A DNA stretch of 53,504 nt from an uncultured Lachnospiraceae bacterium (GTDB taxonomy: Bacteria; Bacillota; Clostridia; Lachnospirales; Lachnospiraceae), in assembly GCA_910585905.1 (NCBI GenBank), contig CAJUID010000021.1:1-53504 (forward strand), written 5' to 3'. Below the pieces are notes generated by a model. That model saw only the letters and a program-made list of their open reading frames with translations, was not told the DNA's origin and ran no database searches. Positions 1 to 8,697 of the stretch are shown piece by piece (within the stretch, counting starts at the first letter, position 1; the number at the start of each line of letters is the position of its first letter). The position numbers and the translations under genes are program-made.

Positions 1-70
1 CTCCCCATTTATTATAACAGATTTTTTTAGCTTTTTTCAAAAGACTTATTGAAGTTAAAAGCTGGACGGT

Positions 71-99
71 TTGACATAGCCATGCTTTCAGTGTAAAGT
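71..99 (+). promoter_or_regulatory. probable sigma-A promoter of trpS
   Basis: A perfect TTGACA box at 71-76 is followed after 17 bp by TAAAGT at 94-99 (four of six matches to TATAAT). It lies about 115 nt upstream of the trpS start. The transcribed leader has a small imperfect hairpin (GTTGGGAG near 148-155 with CTCCAAC near 171-177) but no T-box motif, so I see no aminoacyl-tRNA control. Confidence 0.55.
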
Positions 100-215
100 A
101 ATAATGATACGATGCTGTGGAAAAGCAGATAATGATTCGCAGCATCTGTTGGGAGCAAGCTGCTTTTTGTCTCCAACAACACGACATAAAATGCCGCAGG
201 GCAAAAGGAGGATCT

Positions 216-1223
216 ATGGTAAATGATAAAAAAATCCTGTACAGTGGTATGCAGGCAACAGGGAATCTTACGCTTGGCAATTATCTGGGGGCTTTAAAAA
301 ACTGGGTTTCCTTAAATGAAGAGTATGAATGTTTCTTTGGCGTTATGGATTTGCATTCGCTGACAGTGCGCCAGGAGCCGGCGGACTTCCGCAAAAGGGC
401 AAGAAACCTTTTGACATTATATATTGCGGCGGGGCTTGACCCAGAAAAAAACTGTATCTATTTCCAGTCGCATGTTTCTGCGCACGCAGAACTGAGCTGG
501 CTCTTAAGCTGCTTTACTTATATGGGTGAGCTTAACCGTATGACGCAGTTTAAGGATAAGGCTGCAAAACATGCAGATAATATTAATGCTGGATTGTTTA
601 CATATCCGGTTTTGATGGCTGCGGATATTTTACTGTATCAGGCTGATTTTGTGCCAATTGGGAAAGATCAACAGCAGCATTTAGAGATTACAAGAGATAT
701 CGCAGAACGATTTAATGGTATTTATGGCGATGTTTTCACAATACCAGAGCCATATTATGGTAAGGCAGGGGCAAAGATAAAAAGTTTGCAAGATCCTACT
801 AAAAAAATGTCCAAATCCGACGAAAATGCGAATGGCAGTATTTATTTGATGGACGATCCAGATACGATTGTGCGCAAATGTAAACGGGCTGTTACGGATT
901 CCGGCAGTGAGGTGCGCTATGGTGAGGATAAGCCTGGTATCAGTAATCTGCTGGAAATTTATAGTGTCTGCATGGGAAAGACCGTGGAGGAGGCTGAAAA
1001 AGATTTTGCAGGAAAGGGCTATGGTGATTTTAAACTTGCTGTGGCAGAGGCAGTAATTTCTGTTTTAAAACCGATGCAAGATGAATATGAGCGCCTGTTA
1101 AAGGAAAAAGATTACATTGATAGTATGATTAAGGCAAACGATGAAAAGGCAGGGTATTTTGCAAATAAAACGCTTCGGAAAGTAAAGAAAAAACTGGGAC
1201 TTACGGAGATGCCTAGAAAGTAG
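216..1223 (+). CDS. trpS: tryptophanyl-tRNA synthetase
   Basis: Charges tRNA-Trp with tryptophan in the cytoplasm, a class I synthetase of 335 residues, the normal length for bacterial TrpRS. The N-terminus carries the expected substrate-binding start (SGMQATGNLTLGNYLGAL, with the HIGH-like element as TLGN), and the KMSKS loop is present intact as KKMSKSDENANGS. The reading frame stays open upstream to 117, but the ATG at 216 sits 4 nt after a strong AAAGGAGG and the family's conserved N-terminus begins there, so I chose it; the upstream 33 codons look like translated leader. aroC follows after 15 bp, suggesting a short aromatic-amino-acid operon. Confidence 0.95.
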   Translation: MVNDKKILYSGMQATGNLTLGNYLGALKNWVSLNEEYECFFGVMDLHSLTVRQEPADFRKRARNLLTLYIAAGLDPEKNCIYFQSHVSAHAELSWLLSCFTYMGELNRMTQFKDKAAKHADNINAGLFTYPVLMAADILLYQADFVPIGKDQQQHLEITRDIAERFNGIYGDVFTIPEPYYGKAGAKIKSLQDPTKKMSKSDENANGSIYLMDDPDTIVRKCKRAVTDSGSEVRYGEDKPGISNLLEIYSVCMGKTVEEAEKDFAGKGYGDFKLAVAEAVISVLKPMQDEYERLLKEKDYIDSMIKANDEKAGYFANKTLRKVKKKLGLTEMPRK

Positions 1224-1238
1224 GAATGGAGATTAGAT

Positions 1239-2342
1239 ATGGCTGGTTCAGTTTTTGGAAAACATTTTCAAGTTTCTACATGGGGGGAGTCACACGGGAA
1301 AGGAATTGGTGTCGTAGTGGATGGTTGTCCAGCGGGGCTTTCATTGAGTGAACAGATAGTACAGAAATATCTTGACCGCAGAAAACCCGGGCAGACTCGC
1401 TATTCTACACCAAGAAAAGAGGCAGATGAAGTGGAGATTCTTTCAGGGATTTTTGAAGGAAAGACGACGGGGACTCCAATATCTATGGTTGTATATAATA
1501 CATCACAGCGTTCAAAGGATTATTCAGAAATTGCAGAGTATTTCCGCCCAGGCCATGCGGATTATACATTTGACCAAAAGTACGGATTTCGTGATTACCG
1601 AGGAGGAGGGCGTTCATCCGGCAGGGAGACGATCAGCCGGGTAGCGGCAGGAGCGGTTGCCAGCGAGGTGTTAAAGTCTCTTGGTGTTACGGTGGCTGCA
1701 TATTCTAAAGAGATTGGTTGCATTAAGATAGATGAAACGAAGGCGGAGCTTGGAAATATTATGAAAAGCCCGCTATATATGCCGGATTTGGAGGCTTCTA
1801 GAAAAGCAGAGCTTCTTTTGGAGCAAAAAATGAAAGAACAAGATTCCGTTGGAGGCGTTATTGAGTGTATTATTAAGGGGCTTCCAGCTGGCGTTGGTGA
1901 CCCTGTGTTTGAGAAGCTGGATGCGAACCTTGCAAAGGCTGTCATGTCCATAGGCGCCGTTAAGGGTTTTGAGATAGGGGATGGGTTTGCGGCGGCAAAG
2001 TCGTTTGGCTCGGAAAATAATGATGCATTTGTAATGAAAGAAAATGGAAGCGTGGCAAAAATGACAAACCATGCGGGGGGTATCCTTGGGGGAATCAGCG
2101 ATGGAAGTGACATTGTCCTTCGGGCAGCAGTCAAGCCGACGCCTTCTATCGCCAGAACACAGAAGACGGTAAACCGTCAGGGTCAAGATATCGAAATTAA
2201 TATCCGTGGCCGCCATGACCCGATTATTGTGCCAAGGGCAGTTGTTGTAGTCGAGAGTATGGCTGCACTGACAGTATTGGACATGCTCTTTGTGTCCATG
2301 ACATCCAATCTAGATGCAGTAAAGCGTTTCTTTTATAGATAA
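1239..2342 (+). CDS. aroC: chorismate synthase
   Basis: Last step of the shikimate pathway: converts 5-enolpyruvylshikimate-3-phosphate to chorismate using reduced FMN. The 367-residue protein has the family's hallmark stretches: GESHGKGIGVVVDGCPAG near residue 17, RPGHADYTFDQKYG with the adjacent arginine-rich YRGGGRSSGRET, GGILGGISDGSDI, and the C-terminal RHDPIIVPRAVVVVE. Length and motif order are typical. The ATG at 1239 is preceded by GGAATGGAG and lies 15 bp after trpS, so the two are probably cotranscribed. Confidence 0.96.
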   Translation: MAGSVFGKHFQVSTWGESHGKGIGVVVDGCPAGLSLSEQIVQKYLDRRKPGQTRYSTPRKEADEVEILSGIFEGKTTGTPISMVVYNTSQRSKDYSEIAEYFRPGHADYTFDQKYGFRDYRGGGRSSGRETISRVAAGAVASEVLKSLGVTVAAYSKEIGCIKIDETKAELGNIMKSPLYMPDLEASRKAELLLEQKMKEQDSVGGVIECIIKGLPAGVGDPVFEKLDANLAKAVMSIGAVKGFEIGDGFAAAKSFGSENNDAFVMKENGSVAKMTNHAGGILGGISDGSDIVLRAAVKPTPSIARTQKTVNRQGQDIEINIRGRHDPIIVPRAVVVVESMAALTVLDMLFVSMTSNLDAVKRFFYR

Positions 2343-2422
2343 GTTCCTATAGGGAGTCCTGTGCATATATTGAATTATGCGCACCAAAGCAAAGCGGTTT
2401 AAAGGGACGAAAGGAGTAGGAA

Positions 2423-2584
2423 ATGAGATATTACAGATATGGATGTGACTATGCAGCGCATGAAATAGAGACGGAAGAGAATTGGCAGAGCAGTGTGATG
2501 GGGCGTTTTGGAGAGTTGGTCATTGATGAGGATACGGTATATGAAATAGATGAGGAGTGCCTTCATTGCCGGAAAGAAGATTAA
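2423..2584 (+). CDS. small hypothetical protein, 53 residues
   Basis: Not a family I recognise. A good ribosome binding site (AAAGGAGTAGG) precedes the ATG, and the frame encodes 53 residues beginning MRYYRYGCDYAAHEIETEEN. It is acidic, with aromatic residues clustered at the start, and ends in a CLHCRKED tail; with Cys8 that gives three cysteines, two in a CxxC that could bind metal. It lies 80 bp after aroC and is followed by a strong terminator at 2652, so it may be the last gene of the trpS-aroC unit. The ribosome binding site, in-frame compactness and terminator are the support; function unknown. Confidence 0.6.
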   Translation: MRYYRYGCDYAAHEIETEENWQSSVMGRFGELVIDEDTVYEIDEECLHCRKED

Positions 2585-2651
2585 TTAATATGATTTGCAA
2601 CGTCGTTAATAGAAATAAATAGTTTCTGTCTGCAGTAAACATGCGCAATAG

Positions 2652-2693
2652 AAAAACCGGGATGGCTGTAGAAAAAGGCCATCCCGGTTTTTT
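2652..2693. terminator. strong rho-independent terminator, probably bidirectional
   Basis: A 15-bp stem (AAAAACCGGGATGGC at 2652-2666 with its complement at 2678-2692) is flanked by A-rich sequence on the left and T-rich sequence on the right. It can end the small-protein transcript on the plus strand and, read in reverse, the minus-strand Cys/Gly-rich gene that ends at 2804. Confidence 0.85.
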
Positions 2694-2699
2694 GAAAAA

Positions 2700-2790
2700 C
2701 GGGAAAGTGCCCGCTTTGTGTCAGCGGGCACAGATTGTACTGCCGCCAGGCCATCAGGATAACTGGTTACCTGTGGCGGCAGGTATAGTG
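2700..2790. other. two further hairpins downstream of the Cys/Gly-rich gene
   Basis: GTGCCCGCT at 2707-2715 pairs with AGCGGGCAC at 2723-2731, and CTGCCGCCA at 2740-2748 pairs with TGGCGGCAG at 2774-2782. Neither has a T-tract on the plus strand. They lie in the 3' untranslated region of the minus-strand gene and may protect or end its mRNA. Confidence 0.4.
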
Positions 2791-2803
2791 CAGCATGGGA
2801 GGC

Positions 2804-3025
2804 CTAGCAGAAGAAGCCGCTGCCACCTCCGCAGCAGCATGAGAGGATCAGGATAAGCCAGATGATAGAACCGCATCCGCTGTCACCACATGAAGATCCC
2901 CCAAAACCAAAGCCACCACCATTACCACAGCAGCAGCAGAGTAAGAGAAGGATGATAATCCAACTGCATCCGCTTTCGTTTCCACCGCATCCGCCGCCGC
3001 AATTTGTTGCTGCTAAATCGCTCAT
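2804..3025 (-). CDS. Cys/Gly-rich small membrane-like protein (chorion HCB-like)
   Basis: A 73-residue protein with 16 or so cysteines arranged in clusters (CGGGCGG, then LLLLCCCCGNGGG, then ILSCCCGGGSGFFC) separated by two short hydrophobic stretches (WIIILLLL and IIWLILIL). The composition resembles the small proteins annotated in Clostridia as chorion class high-cysteine HCB protein 13, which also recall the YjcZ-type sporulation proteins; this link is by composition only. An ATG four codons upstream (3037) overlaps the GGAGGAA ribosome binding site that serves the ATG at 3025, so 3025 is the start. It stands alone, convergent with the trpS side and divergent from the NagZ-like gene. Confidence 0.7.
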   Translation of the reverse strand: MSDLAATNCGGGCGGNESGCSWIIILLLLCCCCGNGGGFGFGGSSCGDSGCGSIIWLILILSCCCGGGSGFFC

Positions 3026-3160
3026 AAATTCCTCCATTCCGCCGATTTGTTCGGCAGGTTTTATTTGTTTACAGTGCTATCATATGCGGGGGGGCTTGGA
3101 CAGTTTACGTTTTTTTGAAAATTTTTATAAAAAAGATATTGATGGAGAAAGAGGGGGCTT

Positions 3161-4522
3161 ATGGAAGGAAGAAAGATGATAAGAAAAATAGTTACAATAT
3201 TTACGGTTTTGGCTATGATAATTGGACTTACAAGCTGTAGTTTTGTGTTGTTTGATGGGACAACAGTTAAGAGATATGAGGAATCTTCAGAGGTTGTAGA
3301 GAAGGAAGAAAAGATTATTAAACTTGATTGGGAAGAGGCGCTTGAACTGGCGGACGAATACTTAAGTAAAATGTCTTTGGAGGAAAAGGTGGGACAGGTT
3401 TTTATGTTGAACCTGGAACAGCTTGACAGGCGAAAAGGGAATTATTATGAATTTCGCAAATGCACGAAAACCATGCAGAAGAACATTGCAAAATACCATG
3501 TCGGGGGCGTAATCTTGTTTTCCAGGAACATTCATGGGAGAAAGCAGCTTACCAAAATGACTTCCGGTCTGCAGGAAGCCGACAGGACACCGCTTTTTAT
3601 AGCAGTGGATGAGGAAGGAGGAAGGGTTGCAAGGATCGCTTCCAATAAAAAAATGAAAACAACGGTTTTCCCATCAGCGGAGCAGATTGGAAAGTCAAAG
3701 GATGATGAATATACTTATGAGATGGGAAAAACGATTGGTTCTGAGATAAAGGAGCTGGGCTTCAATGTGGATTTTGCCCCGGTTGCGGATGTGAAAACAA
3801 GCGAATTAAATGAGGAGATAGGTAACCGTTCATTTGGCAGTGACCCAGAGCAGGTATCGGAGCACGTCAGCGCGTTTATCCAGGGGTTAGATAAAGTTGG
3901 TATCTGCGGTGCAGTCAAGCATTTTCCGGGACAGGGCTCTTCTAAGGGAGATACCCACGTGGGAAGTGTAGATATAGACAGCAGCATAACAAGGCTGCGA
4001 AAAACCGATTTTGTGCCGTTTGAAGCCGGGATTGCGGCAGGGGCAGATTTTGCGATGGTGTCCCATATTTCCGTCAGCAAAGTAACGGAAAGTGCTGAGC
4101 CTGCAAGTATGTCTGAGCTGATTATGCAGACAATTCTCAGAGAAGAATTGGGATTCCAAAAAATTATTGTTACAGATGCTTTTGATATGGCAAGCATTGT
4201 AGAGCACTACACATCGGCGGAGGCCGCTTTGAACGCATTTAAGGGCGGGGCTGACCTGATACTGATGCCGGAAGATTTTGAAGAGGCATACCAGGCGATT
4301 TTCTCTGCTGTGACAGATGGGACAATTGAGATGGGGCGGTTGGACGCTTCGGTGCTGCGCATTCTTGCAGTTAAGATACAGAGAGGCTTTATTACAAAAG
4401 AACAGGTCAAGTCCGCAGAAAAGTTGACGGAGAGCGAAGCTCCTACACAGACACCAGAACCAACCGCAACACCAGTTAGGAAGAAAAAGAATGCCAAATC
4501 CAAAAAAGGGAAAAAACGCTAG
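3161..4522 (+). CDS. glycoside hydrolase family 3 lipoprotein, NagZ-like beta-N-acetylhexosaminidase
   Basis: Likely removes terminal N-acetylglucosamine from muropeptides or glycans outside the membrane. A basic, hydrophobic signal ends in the lipobox LTSC (Cys about residue 26), so it should be a surface lipoprotein. The GH3 barrel follows from about residue 67: FIAVDEEGGRVAR, FAPVADV, NRSFGSDPEQVS, then the catalytic loop KHFPGQGSSKGDTHVG, with the Asp/His pair typical of NagZ, and the nucleophile region VTDAFDMASI. The C-terminus is a Pro/Thr then Lys-rich tail (KKKNAKSKKGKKR). The ATG at 3161 follows AGAGGGGG; an ATG at 3176 with its own GGAAGG is an alternative. It has its own intergenic regions on both sides. 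Confidence 0.88.
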   Translation: MEGRKMIRKIVTIFTVLAMIIGLTSCSFVLFDGTTVKRYEESSEVVEKEEKIIKLDWEEALELADEYLSKMSLEEKVGQVFMLNLEQLDRRKGNYYEFRKCTKTMQKNIAKYHVGGVILFSRNIHGRKQLTKMTSGLQEADRTPLFIAVDEEGGRVARIASNKKMKTTVFPSAEQIGKSKDDEYTYEMGKTIGSEIKELGFNVDFAPVADVKTSELNEEIGNRSFGSDPEQVSEHVSAFIQGLDKVGICGAVKHFPGQGSSKGDTHVGSVDIDSSITRLRKTDFVPFEAGIAAGADFAMVSHISVSKVTESAEPASMSELIMQTILREELGFQKIIVTDAFDMASIVEHYTSAEAALNAFKGGADLILMPEDFEEAYQAIFSAVTDGTIEMGRLDASVLRILAVKIQRGFITKEQVKSAEKLTESEAPTQTPEPTATPVRKKKNAKSKKGKKR

Positions 4523-4567
4523 ATATACACATTACTTAAAATTTTATTTGAATCAATGAGAGGATAC

Positions 4568-4596
4568 TTGCGATTTTGTGGGATACTTTGTATAAT
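4568..4596 (+). promoter_or_regulatory. probable promoter of the purine block
   Basis: TTGCGA at 4568-4573, a 17-bp spacer and a perfect TATAAT at 4591-4596. Transcription would start near 4603, leaving a leader of about 150 nt before purC. In that leader TGTG...GCACA near 4650-4668 and GGGGAG...GCCC near 4674-4689 could form small hairpins. I do not see a purine riboswitch core or a clear PurR box. Confidence 0.6.
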
Positions 4597-4750
4597 AGGA
4601 GCTGTTGAGAGATACTATTTAAAGTCTTTCAAAATAATAAGTCTGTATCTGTGTATTGTTTGCACATACTTAAGGGGAGTTTTTTGCCCTAGGCAGCGTA
4701 GTAAAGCAAATGAGAACGGTTCATCTTGCAAAAATGAGGAGGGTTCAACA

Positions 4751-5464
4751 GTGAAAAAGTTAGACATGATGTATGAAGGCAAGGCAAAAAAGGTCTTTAA
4801 GACCGAGGATGAAAATGTATTCATCGTTGATTACAAAGATGATGCTACTGCATTTAATGGTGAAAAGAAGGGAACCATCGTTGGAAAAGGTGTAATCAAT
4901 AACCGTATGACAAATTTTTTGTTTCAAAGGTTAGAGGAAGCTGGTGTGCCGACTCATTATGTAGAAGAGTTAAGCGACAGGGAAACCGCTGTAAAGAAAG
5001 TAGAAATTATACCACTGGAGGTTATAGTGCGTAATGTGGCAGCGGGAAGTTTTTCTAAGAGGCTTGGAATAGAAGAGGGATTTCAACTGCTTTGTCCAAC
5101 GTTGGAATTCAGCTATAAGGATGATGCTCTGGGAGACCCATTAATAAATGATTATTTTGCAATTGCAATCGGGGCTGCGACCAGGGAAGATATTGATATT
5201 ATTACTAAGTATGCATTTATGGTAAATGATTTTCTAAAGGAGTTTTTTGGGGAATGTGGAATTGACCTGATTGACTTTAAGATTGAATTTGGCAAGACAA
5301 GTGACGGAACAATTATCCTTGCGGATGAGATATCACCGGACACCTGCCGTTTCTGGGACAAGAAGACACATGAAAAGCTGGACAAGGATCGATTTAGAAG
5401 GGACCTTGGCGGCGTTGAGGATGCTTACCAGGAAGTTGCCAAGAGAATTGGTCTTTTTGAGTAA
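4751..5464 (+). CDS. purC: phosphoribosylaminoimidazole-succinocarboxamide synthase (SAICAR synthetase)
   Basis: Joins CAIR and aspartate with ATP to form SAICAR, in purine synthesis. The 237-residue length is standard. Conserved stretches are MYEGKAKKVF at the ATP-binding N-terminus, VDYKDDATAFNGEKKG, VIVRNVAAGS, DPLINDYFAIAIG and LADEISPDTCRFWD. I chose the GTG at 4751, which follows AGGAGGG by 7 nt; an ATG five codons later would also keep the conserved core. The open frame extends far upstream to 4556 but that stretch overlaps the promoter and is leader. First gene of the purC-purF-purB block. Confidence 0.95.
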   Translation: MKKLDMMYEGKAKKVFKTEDENVFIVDYKDDATAFNGEKKGTIVGKGVINNRMTNFLFQRLEEAGVPTHYVEELSDRETAVKKVEIIPLEVIVRNVAAGSFSKRLGIEEGFQLLCPTLEFSYKDDALGDPLINDYFAIAIGAATREDIDIITKYAFMVNDFLKEFFGECGIDLIDFKIEFGKTSDGTIILADEISPDTCRFWDKKTHEKLDKDRFRRDLGGVEDAYQEVAKRIGLFE

Positions 5465-5607
5465 AAACGTTCCGAAGTCAACTGGGTGGTTATGGAAGGA
5501 ACCTGTTTTGGCAAGCAGAATGCCAGGGACATACAGGTTATGCAACAATTGCCGCCTGGTTGGTTTCGGTTTTTTCTTTGGAATCTTAAATTAAATGGAG
5601 GCTGGAA

Positions 5608-7101
5608 ATGAAGAATTTTTTAGCGCATTGTAAGAGTGGTATGACATGCAGTGAATGCAAGGAGCATTCTTGTCCATTGTATGATGTGGATGAGCCAAAG
5701 TTGGGCGAGGAATGCGGTGTATTTGGAATGTATGATTTGGATGGGAATGATGTAGCATCATCAATATACTATGGGTTATTTGCATTACAGCACCGCGGCC
5801 AAGAGAGCTGCGGTATTGCGGTAAGCAGGACGGATGGCCCGCCTCGCAATGTAAATACCTGCAAAGGTATGGGGCTTGTAAATGAGGTATTTCAATCAGA
5901 GAGTCTTGAGAAGATGGATGGGGATATTGGTGTTGGACATGTTCGCTATTCTACGGCTGGGGCAAGCACCGAGGCGAATACGCAGCCGTTGGTATTAAAT
6001 TATATTAAAGGAACTCTTTTGCTGGCGCACAACGGAAATCTAGTTAATGCTGTAGATTTAAGGGAAGAGCTTGAGAAGACAGGGGCGATATTCCAGACGA
6101 CAATTGATTCAGAGGTGGTTGCCTATTTGATTGCACGAGAGCGCTTAAATGCTGGTAAGGTGGAAGTGGCAGTTAAAAATGCGATGCAGCGCATAAAAGG
6201 GGCATATTCCCTGGTTATTGCCAGTCCTAGAAAGCTGATTGGCGCACGTGATCCATATGGTTTCCGCCCTCTGTGTATTGGTCGGCGGGATAACACATAT
6301 ATTTTAGCATCGGAGACATGTGCCCTTGATGCAGTTGGGGCTGCATTTGTGCGTGATGTGGAACCTGGTGAGATTGTTACGATTACAGCGGATGGCATTG
6401 CATCGGACAAAAGCATGGCTGCAAAGAAACCTGCAAGGTGTATTTTTGAATATATATATTTTGCAAGGCCAGACAGTTATTTTGACGGAGTTTGTGTCCA
6501 CAGCTCACGTATTATTGCAGGGCGTATTCTGGCACAGACACATCCAGTAGAAGCAGATATTGTAGTAGGAGTCCCAGAATCGGGAAGTGCTGCTGCGGTA
6601 GGGTATTCGATGGAATCCGGCATTCCTTATGGGACGGCTTTTGTCAAAAACAGCTATGTTGGGCGGACGTTTATTAAACCGAAGCAGTCTGCAAGGGAAT
6701 CCAGCGTTATGATTAAGCTAAATGTTTTAAAGGAAGTTGTCAGAGGAAAACGGGTGGTTATGGTGGATGATTCTATTGTCCGCGGAACTACGAGCCCACG
6801 TACGGTGAAGATGCTAAAAGATGCTGGTGCAACGGAAGTTCATGTGAGGATCAGTTCTCCGCCGTTTAAATATCCATGCTATTTTGGAACGGACATTCCT
6901 TCCAGCGACCAGTTGATTGCATATGACCATTCAGTAGAGGAAATTGCAGAGATATTGGGGGCTGATTCTTTAGGATATCTGGATATTAACCGTCTGGACG
7001 AGCTGATTGACGGTGATAAGGGTTATTGCCATGCGTGTTTTTCAGGAGAATACCCAGTTGACCCGCCAAAGCAGGATATACGTGGTGACTATGAGAAGTA
7101 G
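5608..7101 (+). CDS. purF: amidophosphoribosyltransferase
   Basis: Commits PRPP to purine synthesis by transferring ammonia from glutamine to make phosphoribosylamine. The 497-residue protein has an N-terminal Ntn glutaminase domain (catalytic Cys in ECGVFGMYD, near residue 36) and a C-terminal phosphoribosyltransferase domain with the PRPP loop VVMVDDSIVRGTTS. The C-terminal GYCHACFSGEYP cysteines fit the Bacillus-type enzyme that carries a 4Fe-4S cluster and a cleaved propeptide. The propeptide here is about 35 residues and unusually cysteine-rich (HCKSGMTCSECKEHSC). The ATG follows AATGGAGG. It lies 143 bp after purC. Confidence 0.95.
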   Translation: MKNFLAHCKSGMTCSECKEHSCPLYDVDEPKLGEECGVFGMYDLDGNDVASSIYYGLFALQHRGQESCGIAVSRTDGPPRNVNTCKGMGLVNEVFQSESLEKMDGDIGVGHVRYSTAGASTEANTQPLVLNYIKGTLLLAHNGNLVNAVDLREELEKTGAIFQTTIDSEVVAYLIARERLNAGKVEVAVKNAMQRIKGAYSLVIASPRKLIGARDPYGFRPLCIGRRDNTYILASETCALDAVGAAFVRDVEPGEIVTITADGIASDKSMAAKKPARCIFEYIYFARPDSYFDGVCVHSSRIIAGRILAQTHPVEADIVVGVPESGSAAAVGYSMESGIPYGTAFVKNSYVGRTFIKPKQSARESSVMIKLNVLKEVVRGKRVVMVDDSIVRGTTSPRTVKMLKDAGATEVHVRISSPPFKYPCYFGTDIPSSDQLIAYDHSVEEIAEILGADSLGYLDINRLDELIDGDKGYCHACFSGEYPVDPPKQDIRGDYEK

Positions 7102-7143
7102 GATGCCTTGTTTTGCAGGAGATAGAAAGGAAAAGGTGATAGG

Positions 7144-8598
7144 ATGAGTACGGATAGATATACAAGCCCTCTTTCGGAGCGCTATGCCAGCAGGGAAATG
7201 CAGTATATTTTTTCGCCAGATAAGAAATTCAGGACATGGAGGCGTCTTTGGATTGCGCTGGCCGAGACGGAGAATGAGCTGGGATTGAAAAATGAGCAGG
7301 GAGAACCTGCCGTGACGAAAGAGCAGATTGAAGAATTAAAGGCACATGCTGAGGATATCAACTATGATGTTGCAAGAGAGAGAGAGAAACTGGTCCGCCA
7401 TGATGTAATGTCCCATGTGTATGCTTATGGGCAGCAGTGCCCAAAGGCGGCGGGGATTATTCATCTGGGTGCGACCTCTTGTTATGTGGGAGATAACACA
7501 GACGTTATTGTGATGACAGAGGCATTGCAGTTAGTTCGCAAAAAGTTAATAAATGTTATAGATGAGCTGTCAAGGTTTGCAATGAAATATAGGGAACTCC
7601 CAACACTTGCATTCACACATTTTCAGCCGGCGCAGCCGACAACAGTAGGGAAGCGCGCAACGCTCTGGCTGCAGGAATTCCTAATGGACTTGGAGGATGT
7701 GGAGTATGTGCTCTCTACAATGAAGCTTTTGGGGTGCAAGGGGACGACTGGTACGCAGGCAAGCTTTATGGAGCTTTTTGATGGAGATGAAGAGAAAGTA
7801 AAAGAATTAGACAGGAGGATTGCACAGAAAATGGGCTTTTCTGACTGTTTTGCAGTGTCTGGGCAGACATACTCGCGCAAATTAGATATCCGCGTGGCAA
7901 ATGTTCTGGCCGGGATTGCTGCCAGTGCCCACAAGTTTTCCAATGACATTCGCCTGCTCCAGCATTTAAAAGAGATTGAGGAGCCATTTGAGAAGAATCA
8001 GATTGGTTCTTCTGCAATGGCATATAAGAGAAATCCGATGCGCTCTGAGCGTATTGCTTCGCTGGCACGTTATGTTATGTCAGATGTGGCAAATACGATG
8101 TTTACGTCAGCGTGCCAGTGGTTTGAGCGCACACTTGATGATTCCGCCAATAAGCGGATCAGCATTCCAGAGGGATTTCTTGCAACAGACGGTATACTTG
8201 ACCTGCTTTTGAATGTGGTAGATGGGCTTGTAGTATATGATAAGGTAATTGAGAAAAGGCTTATGTCGGAACTACCGTTTATGGCGACAGAGAATATTAT
8301 GATGGATGCAGTAAAAGCGGGAGGCAACCGACAGGAATTGCATGAAAAAATCCGTACATTGTCTATGGAGGCTGGCAAAAATGTCAAAGAACTTGGGAAA
8401 GATAATAATCTTTTGGAGCTGATTGCAGAGGACAGTGAATTTCCAATGGGGCTTGATGAGTTAAAGGCATCCATGGAGCCAGCTAAATATACTGGACGTG
8501 CAGCGTCTCAGGTTCAGGAATTTGTGGAAGATTTTGTAAACCCTGTTTTGGAGAAAAATAAAGAGATTCTCGGTGTGAAGGCTGAGATTAATGTATAA
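7144..8598 (+). CDS. purB: adenylosuccinate lyase
   Basis: Cleaves fumarate from SAICAR and from adenylosuccinate, acting twice in purine synthesis. The 484-residue protein belongs to the fumarase/aspartase superfamily; the signature loop with the catalytic serine is intact as GSSAMAYKRNPMRSER, and THFQPAQPTTVGKR and HLGATSCYVGDNTD carry the other active-site residues. The ATG at 7144 follows an AGGAAAAGGTGATAGG stretch, 42 bp after purF. Confidence 0.96.
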   Translation: MSTDRYTSPLSERYASREMQYIFSPDKKFRTWRRLWIALAETENELGLKNEQGEPAVTKEQIEELKAHAEDINYDVAREREKLVRHDVMSHVYAYGQQCPKAAGIIHLGATSCYVGDNTDVIVMTEALQLVRKKLINVIDELSRFAMKYRELPTLAFTHFQPAQPTTVGKRATLWLQEFLMDLEDVEYVLSTMKLLGCKGTTGTQASFMELFDGDEEKVKELDRRIAQKMGFSDCFAVSGQTYSRKLDIRVANVLAGIAASAHKFSNDIRLLQHLKEIEEPFEKNQIGSSAMAYKRNPMRSERIASLARYVMSDVANTMFTSACQWFERTLDDSANKRISIPEGFLATDGILDLLLNVVDGLVVYDKVIEKRLMSELPFMATENIMMDAVKAGGNRQELHEKIRTLSMEAGKNVKELGKDNNLLELIAEDSEFPMGLDELKASMEPAKYTGRAASQVQEFVEDFVNPVLEKNKEILGVKAEINV

Positions 8599-8697
8599 TA
8601 GGAGGAAAGCGTGATAGAACCTGCCGGCCGGCCAGTTGTTTTTGCAGCGGGTTAAAAAAGGAATTGGGCTGGGGTTAAGGGGATGGAGGTAATTTTT

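Noticed and set aside
117..215. N-terminal extension of trpS or a Trp-containing leader peptide
   Set aside because: Only one Trp codon, no attenuator, and a strong ribosome binding site places the start at 216.
4597..4750. Purine riboswitch in the purC leader
   Set aside because: The conserved core and paired loops of the purine aptamer are not recognisable; only small hairpins are present.
8599..8697. Cyclic-di-GMP riboswitch ahead of the HD-GYP gene
   Set aside because: The gap is under 100 nt and lacks the GEMM conserved elements; the GCCGGCCGGC palindrome alone is not evidence.
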